Positions 7,945-9,384 of a DNA stretch of 9,384 bases are shown here, one piece after another (positions within the stretch are counted from its first letter, which is position 1; each line of letters opens with the position of its first letter). Both the position numbers and the translations under genes were made by a program. The stretch comes from Alphaproteobacteria bacterium (GTDB taxonomy: Bacteria > Pseudomonadota > Alphaproteobacteria > Kiloniellales > J153). The stretch covers positions 1 to 9,384 of the forward strand of contig RFLL01000421.1 of NCBI GenBank assembly GCA_003693905.1, in the 5' to 3' direction. The notes under the pieces are model-generated. The model had not been told where the DNA came from and did no database searches. It saw only the letters and a program-made list of their open reading frames with translations.

Positions 7945-8012
7945 TGCAGGTCCCCGGGGATGAGAAAACGACTCCAGGGCGGTCCAACCCGCCAATGCGG
8001 AAGGGTACGGGC
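7944..8012 (-). promoter_or_regulatory. Candidate serC leader RNA (cis-regulatory) covering the serC ribosome-binding site
   Basis: A serC leader motif is known ahead of serC in alphaproteobacteria, with its last stem overlapping the ribosome-binding site. The ~68-base 5' UTR predicted here fits that plan. Reading the minus strand, GGCGG-6 bases-CCGCC (7993-7978) forms one hairpin. Directly after it, CTGGAGTC (7977-7970) can pair with GACCTGCAG (7952-7944), with one mismatch and one bulge, enclosing the GGGGA ribosome-binding site and reaching the first base of the GTG. Upstream, CCGC (8000-7997) can pair with GCGG (7992-7989), which competes with the first hairpin, so two states are possible. 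The pairings are read from the sequence; assignment to the known family is from memory and unchecked. The ligand or trigger is unknown. Confidence 0.5.
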
Positions 8013-8018
8013 GCCGCG

Positions 8019-8047
8019 ATAGTACGAACGATGCTGCGGTGCGTCAA
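8019..8047 (-). promoter_or_regulatory. Sigma-70-like promoter of the serC operon
   Basis: On the minus strand TTGACG (8047-8042, 5 of 6 to consensus) and TACTAT (8024-8019, 4 of 6) are separated by exactly 17 bases. Transcription would start near 8012, giving a leader of about 68 bases before the serC GTG. It is the best promoter match seen in the intergenic regions and probably drives serC-serA and, by readthrough, the genes downstream. Confidence 0.6.
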
Positions 8048-8096
8048 CGCGCTTGCCAGCGGATTCTGCGGCTGTTCAATGGGAAATGGTTCGCGG

Positions 8097-8125
8097 TTGA
8101 CGGCAGCGCAGCGGAGCAGTAGCAC
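8097..8125 (+). promoter_or_regulatory. Possible promoter of the SLC13 permease gene
   Basis: TTGACG (8097-8102) is followed after 17 bases by TAGCAC (8120-8125), which matches the -10 consensus at only 3 of 6 positions. A start near 8132 would leave a leader of about 30 bases before the ATG at 8162. The -35 box is good but the -10 is poor, so an activator or a different sigma factor may be needed, or the true promoter may lie elsewhere between the two divergent genes. Confidence 0.3.
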
Positions 8126-8161
8126 GAACCGCCCCTTTCCAGGACCATTCCTGATCAAACA

Positions 8162-9384
8162 ATGGCCATGCCGGAAATCACTGCCCAGCAGATCACCCTG
8201 TTCGCGATCCTCGGCTGCGCCCTGATCCTCTTCGCATGGGGCCGGATCCGCTACGACGTGGTCGCCGTGCTGGCGCTGCTGGCGGCGGTTTTTACCGGCC
8301 TGGTGCCATCCGAAAGTGCTTTCAGCGGATTTGGGCATCCGGCGGTCATCACCGTGGCGGCGGTGCTGATCCTGTCTCATGCCCTGCACGATTCCGGCTT
8401 GGTCGAGATCATCGTGCGCACGCTGCGCCCGCTCAACCACCATCCCGAGCTCCTGGTCCTCGGGCTGAGCGGCCTGGCGGCCCTGTGCTCGGCCTTCATG
8501 AACAATGTCGGGGCGCTGGCCCTGTTTCTGCCGATTGCCCTGCAAAGCGCGCAGGAGGCCGGACACCCACCCAGCAAGCTGCTGATGCCGCTCAGCTTCG
8601 GCACCCTGCTCGGCGGTCTGACGACCCTGATCGGAACCCCGCCCAACATCATCATCGCCAGCCTGCGCGAAGCCCAGACCGGACAGGCGTTCGCGATGTT
8701 CGATTTCACCCCGGTCGGCCTCGGCGTCGCGGTGGTGGGAGTGCTGTTCGTCTCGTTCATCGGCTGGCGCCTGCTGCCGGCGCGCGAACAGCCGCGGGCG
8801 GAAGAGGACGCCCGCTCACTGTTCCAGATCCAGGACTACATCACCGAAGTGCGCCTGCCCGAAGATTCGCCCCTGGTCGGGCAGCGGCTGATCGACCTGG
8901 AAAGCCTCGGCCAGGGCGACGTCGCCGTGGTCGCCCTGATCCGGCGCAAGGAACGGATGCTGGCACCGTCCAGTTTCCTGCGCCTTCAGGCCGGTGACAT
9001 CCTGATCCTCGAAGCCGACGCGGCGTCGCTGCAGAAGGTGATTCAGGAGGCCGGGCTCGATCGCATCGGAGCGGCCCACGATTCGCTGGAAAACCTGCGT
9101 TCGGACCGCGTCGCACTGGTCGAGGCGGTGGTCACGCCGGGTTCACGTCTGGAGGGACGGACCGCGCGCTCGCTGCGGCTGCACACGCGCTACGGCCTCA
9201 ACCTTCTCGGCGTTGCCCGCCAGGGCGCCCCGATCACCGAACGCCTGGGCCGGGTGCGGTTCATGGCCGGCGATGTCCTGCTGCTTCAGGGCGAGCGCGA
9301 ATCGATGCCCGAGACGCTGTCCGCGCTGGGCTGCCTGCCGCTGGCGGCGCGCGATATTCAGCTCGGGCGGCGGCCGACCTCGCC
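8162..9384 (+). CDS. SLC13 (DASS) family permease with RCK_C/TrkA-C domains (3' end cut off)
   Basis: The frame runs 407 codons from ATG 8162 to the window edge without a stop, so the second half of the transporter is missing; complete relatives are about 590-600 aa. Hydrophobic segments lie at about 11-26, 31-49, 61-76, 97-131, 142-167 and 184-205. SLC13 signatures are present: AFMNNVGALALFLP (111-124), with the Asn-Asn of the ion/substrate site, and TTLIGTPPNIII (154-165). From about 222 the protein is soluble and contains two RCK_C-like modules, ~226-300 (VRLPEDSPLVGQRL, then LRLQAGDILILEA) and ~317-390 (EAVVTPGSRLEGRT, then VRFMAGDVLLLQGE). Such modules may sense a ligand. Relatives carry dicarboxylates, sulfate or other anions, so the substrate cannot be told. 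ATG 8168 is an alternative start; neither has a good ribosome-binding site (AGGA is 17 bases upstream of 8162). Confidence 0.9.
   Translation, partial: MAMPEITAQQITLFAILGCALILFAWGRIRYDVVAVLALLAAVFTGLVPSESAFSGFGHPAVITVAAVLILSHALHDSGLVEIIVRTLRPLNHHPELLVLGLSGLAALCSAFMNNVGALALFLPIALQSAQEAGHPPSKLLMPLSFGTLLGGLTTLIGTPPNIIIASLREAQTGQAFAMFDFTPVGLGVAVVGVLFVSFIGWRLLPAREQPRAEEDARSLFQIQDYITEVRLPEDSPLVGQRLIDLESLGQGDVAVVALIRRKERMLAPSSFLRLQAGDILILEADAASLQKVIQEAGLDRIGAAHDSLENLRSDRVALVEAVVTPGSRLEGRTARSLRLHTRYGLNLLGVARQGAPITERLGRVRFMAGDVLLLQGERESMPETLSALGCLPLAARDIQLGRRPTS

Noticed and set aside
5110..8022. A very long open plus-strand frame (about 970 codons) opposite serA and serC
   Set aside because: It lies wholly antisense to two well-supported enzymes and the serC leader. 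Its translation has the Arg/Gly/Gln/His-rich composition of a GC-rich shadow frame, with no recognisable domain.
7995..8225. A 76-codon plus-strand frame in the divergent region running into the permease gene
   Set aside because: It overlaps the serC leader and promoter and enters the permease gene in another frame. It has no domain or ribosome-binding site; the permease frame is clearly the real one.
1..9384. Mobile elements, CRISPR arrays, tRNA or rRNA genes, phage genes
   Set aside because: I saw no transposase, direct-repeat array, tRNA-like cloverleaf or integration site. Gene content and composition look like ordinary chromosomal core DNA.

Overview
The window is GC-rich DNA (roughly two thirds G+C by eye) from a bacterium, most likely an alphaproteobacterium close to the Rhodospirillales. 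The reasons are the alphaproteobacterial type of SerC, a HisZ that implies a short-form HisG elsewhere, the serC-serA-hisZ-purA order, and a structured leader ahead of serC. The lineage is inferred from family knowledge, not from a search.

Layout. Almost everything from 1 to 7944 is read on the minus strand as one long run: serC (7944-6775), serA (6723-5146), hisZ (5000-3786), purA (3793-2501), a large tail-anchored pseudokinase-like protein (2335-320) and the start of a small membrane protein (306-1, cut by the window edge). hisZ and purA overlap by 8 bases. The kinase-like gene and the membrane-protein gene are 13 bases apart. The larger gaps lie between serA and hisZ (145 bases, with a 7-bp inverted repeat) and between purA and the kinase-like gene (165 bases, with an AT-rich patch that could be a promoter). 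The plus strand carries one gene, an SLC13-family permease with RCK_C (TrkA-C) domains, starting at 8162 and cut by the right edge. The 217-base divergent intergenic region (7945-8161) holds a good sigma-70-like promoter for serC, a candidate serC leader RNA that reaches the ribosome-binding site, and a weaker candidate promoter for the permease.

How the genes fit together. SerA and SerC carry out the first two steps from 3-phosphoglycerate towards serine, the source of glycine and one-carbon units for purine synthesis. HisZ controls the first step of histidine synthesis, which uses ATP and PRPP and returns AICAR to the purine pathway. PurA commits IMP to AMP. The cluster therefore groups linked serine, histidine and purine steps. 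The two genes at the far end have no known metabolic role. They are the least understood part of the window: a kinase fold that has lost its catalytic residues, anchored by a C-terminal membrane helix, next to a small membrane protein.
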